Shown one piece after another: positions 62,194-64,000 of a DNA stretch of 64,000 bases. The notes below the pieces were generated by a model. The model searched no databases. It saw nothing but the letters and a program-made list of their open reading frames with translations, and was not told the DNA's origin. How positions within the stretch are numbered: the first letter of the stretch is position 1; the number at the start of each line of letters is the position of its first letter. The position numbers and the translations under genes are program-made. Origin of the DNA: Glossina fuscipes (taxonomy: Eukaryota > Arthropoda > Insecta > Diptera > Glossinidae); NCBI RefSeq assembly GCF_014805625.2, contig NW_023998415.1:39234119-39298118 (forward strand), given 5' to 3'.

Positions 62194-64000
62194 AAATCGT
62201 TTATAAGTTGGAAAGTGTTGCCGCTGTAATGAGTTAACTGCAGGAGACCTAACAGAAAGTGGCTCAGAACTGCTGATTGCATTGCTTTCTTTAGCTGTGC
62301 TGTTGTTGGTGTTGGTTGATATTAGTCTTGTTGCTGCCATTCAGCACCGTCAATATGTACATATGTAATAAAAAAAAATTTTAAATTGAAATCTCTCGAC
62401 TGTTTCTTTCATTTTTTTTTTTTTTTTTACTGTTTTTTTTCTTTTGTTGTTGCTATAGTTGTTGTTATTGTTTTATGTATTGCATTGTGTTCTTGTTCTT
62501 GTGAATTTATTATCACATCCCAAAACAAGTATCATTAGCAACGAACAGTATTTGCATTTATGGAGGGTAAATGCCATAAACATTTGTGATATCCGGAAAT
62601 GGAGGAATTTGTTGCGTATTGCATGAATCTCAGTAGTGAGATTGTGTCATCTGAAAACATATGCTTGTAAGCTAAGCTCATATTACCTAAAAGGATGTAG
62701 TAACTAAACTAAACTTGATGTGCTTGACTGTTACGCACATTTCAAGAATAGTTTTAAAGAAGAAACAAAAAATACCTCTAATAGCTGCAATTCAAAGACA
62801 GTTGAATCTCTTGAATCTCCAGAATGGTTGGTTAAAGCTTGTTCTTGATTTGATTATCACTGATCTTACCGGTAGGTAGATAGACAAGAAAACGCTACGT
62901 AGCTGTTGGCTAGAGAACTCAGGTTTATTTTTGTTTTTAAATTTGCAGTTTTCTTTGAAATTCTTAAAAACGAAAGAAAGAAAAAAAAAAAAAAAAAAAA
63001 AAAATTAAAAACGCATACAGGCTTGTTAATGCGTTCATGTATGGACCATACATACATGTGTGTAGAGGTGCGCAGTAAGTCTAAAAGCTAGTAGCTGTAT
63101 TCGGTTAATTTCTATTCAAAGTGATCGGGAGAGGAATAAGCAATCATCATCAGCAATGTAAAAGATACAAGCAACACTACCCTCATATTGAATTGGCCCC
63201 GTTTTATTCGTTTACGTTCCAACTCCCCTTGAATATGCCATCAGCCAAGCATTCTCTAGCCACAAATCTTTTTCCTTTTTTCAGTTTTCGTTTTTCTTTC
63301 TTAAAGGCCGTTAAGTCTTATCCTAGCATCAACATCATATGTATGTACGTGCGTATGTGCTTGCCAGCCAACGCTATTATTAAAATCTTCTGTACAAACA
63401 GAAGTTGCTGCCAATGGCAAATAATTCAAATTGCAATCGGATGCATTGCATCTAAAGCGATTTTGTATGACTTTAGTTTGCACAGCTAGTAACATTACAT
63501 ATTCGCACACATTTAAGCACTCGCATAAACATTGCCCAAGTAAATGCTTAACGCCCAACTTTACAGCCAGCAAACAAATTTAAGTGACACTAAAGCGTGT
63601 ACTGTGCAATTTCCATATTTTAACAGGATTTTCTTTGTACATGAAAGAAGAAACGACTACAACAACAATTGCAACAATAAGAAGACGATCAACTCGAAAA
63701 ATAGCAATACCAACAAGAGCACCAATTGCCGTACGTTTGTTAGCTATGGCCAGTAGCTGCTGTTTAAAAGCAGTAAACTCTCTCATGGTCATTGCTAACC
63801 AAACTATTCATACCATCATCAAATAATCACGGCAACGAGAAAAACACTTAAAATCACAATTACATATATATATATATATATATATGCATGGATATGTATA
63901 TATACATAAATACATACATACATACATGAATATACATTCAATGTATACAATTGCCACCATTTTTTATTATCACCAGCACCATCATCGCCATGGTCGTCAT
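61501..64000. other. Simple-sequence-rich non-coding stretch to the window end
   Basis: TA arrays lie at 62141-62191 and 63862-63885, a T run at 62413-62429 and an A run at 62981-63004. CAACAA-type triplets occur around 63655-63720. The last bases (CACCAGCACCATCATCGCC) are triplet-rich. The open frames here carry repeat-derived residues. No gene was recognised. Confidence 0.55.

Noticed and set aside
1..64000. tRNA genes, rRNA, CRISPR arrays
   Set aside because: No full cloverleaf-compatible A and B box pair was found except in the SINE head. There is no rRNA-like block, and all regular repeats are microsatellites without spacers.

Overview
This window looks like nuclear DNA of a higher (schizophoran) fly. 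It is strongly AT-rich and packed with short tandem repeats (TA, CA, CAA, AAT, AGT, GA, TTC) and long A or T runs. It carries decayed copies of a dispersed repeat whose landmarks I know from fly genomes: a start like TATACCCA..CGAAGG, then GTTTGCAACAC, a TATATATACTTT..GATCA core, and ..TCGAT.TAGCCATGTCCGTC. Decayed mariner transposase pieces fit the same host. I cannot name the genus; tsetse, muscoid and tephritid flies all fit. There are two assembly gaps, 30456-30465 (10 N) and 44765-44864 (100 N).

I find no complete, intact protein-coding gene. The longest open frame is 156 codons, and it lies inside a decayed repeat. The window therefore reads as a large intron or intergenic stretch. Two textures alternate. 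The first is simple-sequence-rich DNA with no trace of coding (for example 1-1200, 6100-8300, 23800-26000, 28600-30800, 38500-40900, 43000-44900, 53200-55200, 56100-60400, 61600-64000). The second is islands of more complex DNA with relics of transposons and genes (roughly 4800-5500, 8300-10600, 12600-20300, 22560-22730, 26000-27350, 30800-38300, 40900-42700, 45200-46100, 48500-49750, 52000-53100, 55400-57300, 60400-61500).

Main supported items, left to right: two side-by-side copies of the dispersed fly repeat (4835-5500); a broken minus-strand gene relic with coiled-coil-like and Cys-containing segments (12586-13930); three more dispersed-repeat copies (16040-18885); a minus-strand fragment carrying an ABC-transporter Walker A motif (about 19745-19840); a diverged copy of a tRNA-derived SINE with an A tail (22575-22730); a minus-strand mariner transposase relic with the TxDE and HxDNA catalytic regions (27050-27330); a dense run of short hairpins (29736-29838); another dispersed-repeat piece (36850-36945); a plus-strand mariner relic that has lost its catalytic core (37485-37900); a dispersed-repeat copy (41555-41750); the 3' end of a probable processed retrocopy with AATAAA and a poly(A) run on the minus strand (48506-48850), next to another dispersed-repeat copy; and the best SINE copy, with A and B boxes, a (TAA)n tail and an aged 16-bp target-site duplication (52263-52502).

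Nothing here forms an operon or an evident multi-gene system. The most novel-looking items are the SINE family, the minus-strand coiled-coil relic and the ABC fragment. All identifications come from reading the sequence without database searches.
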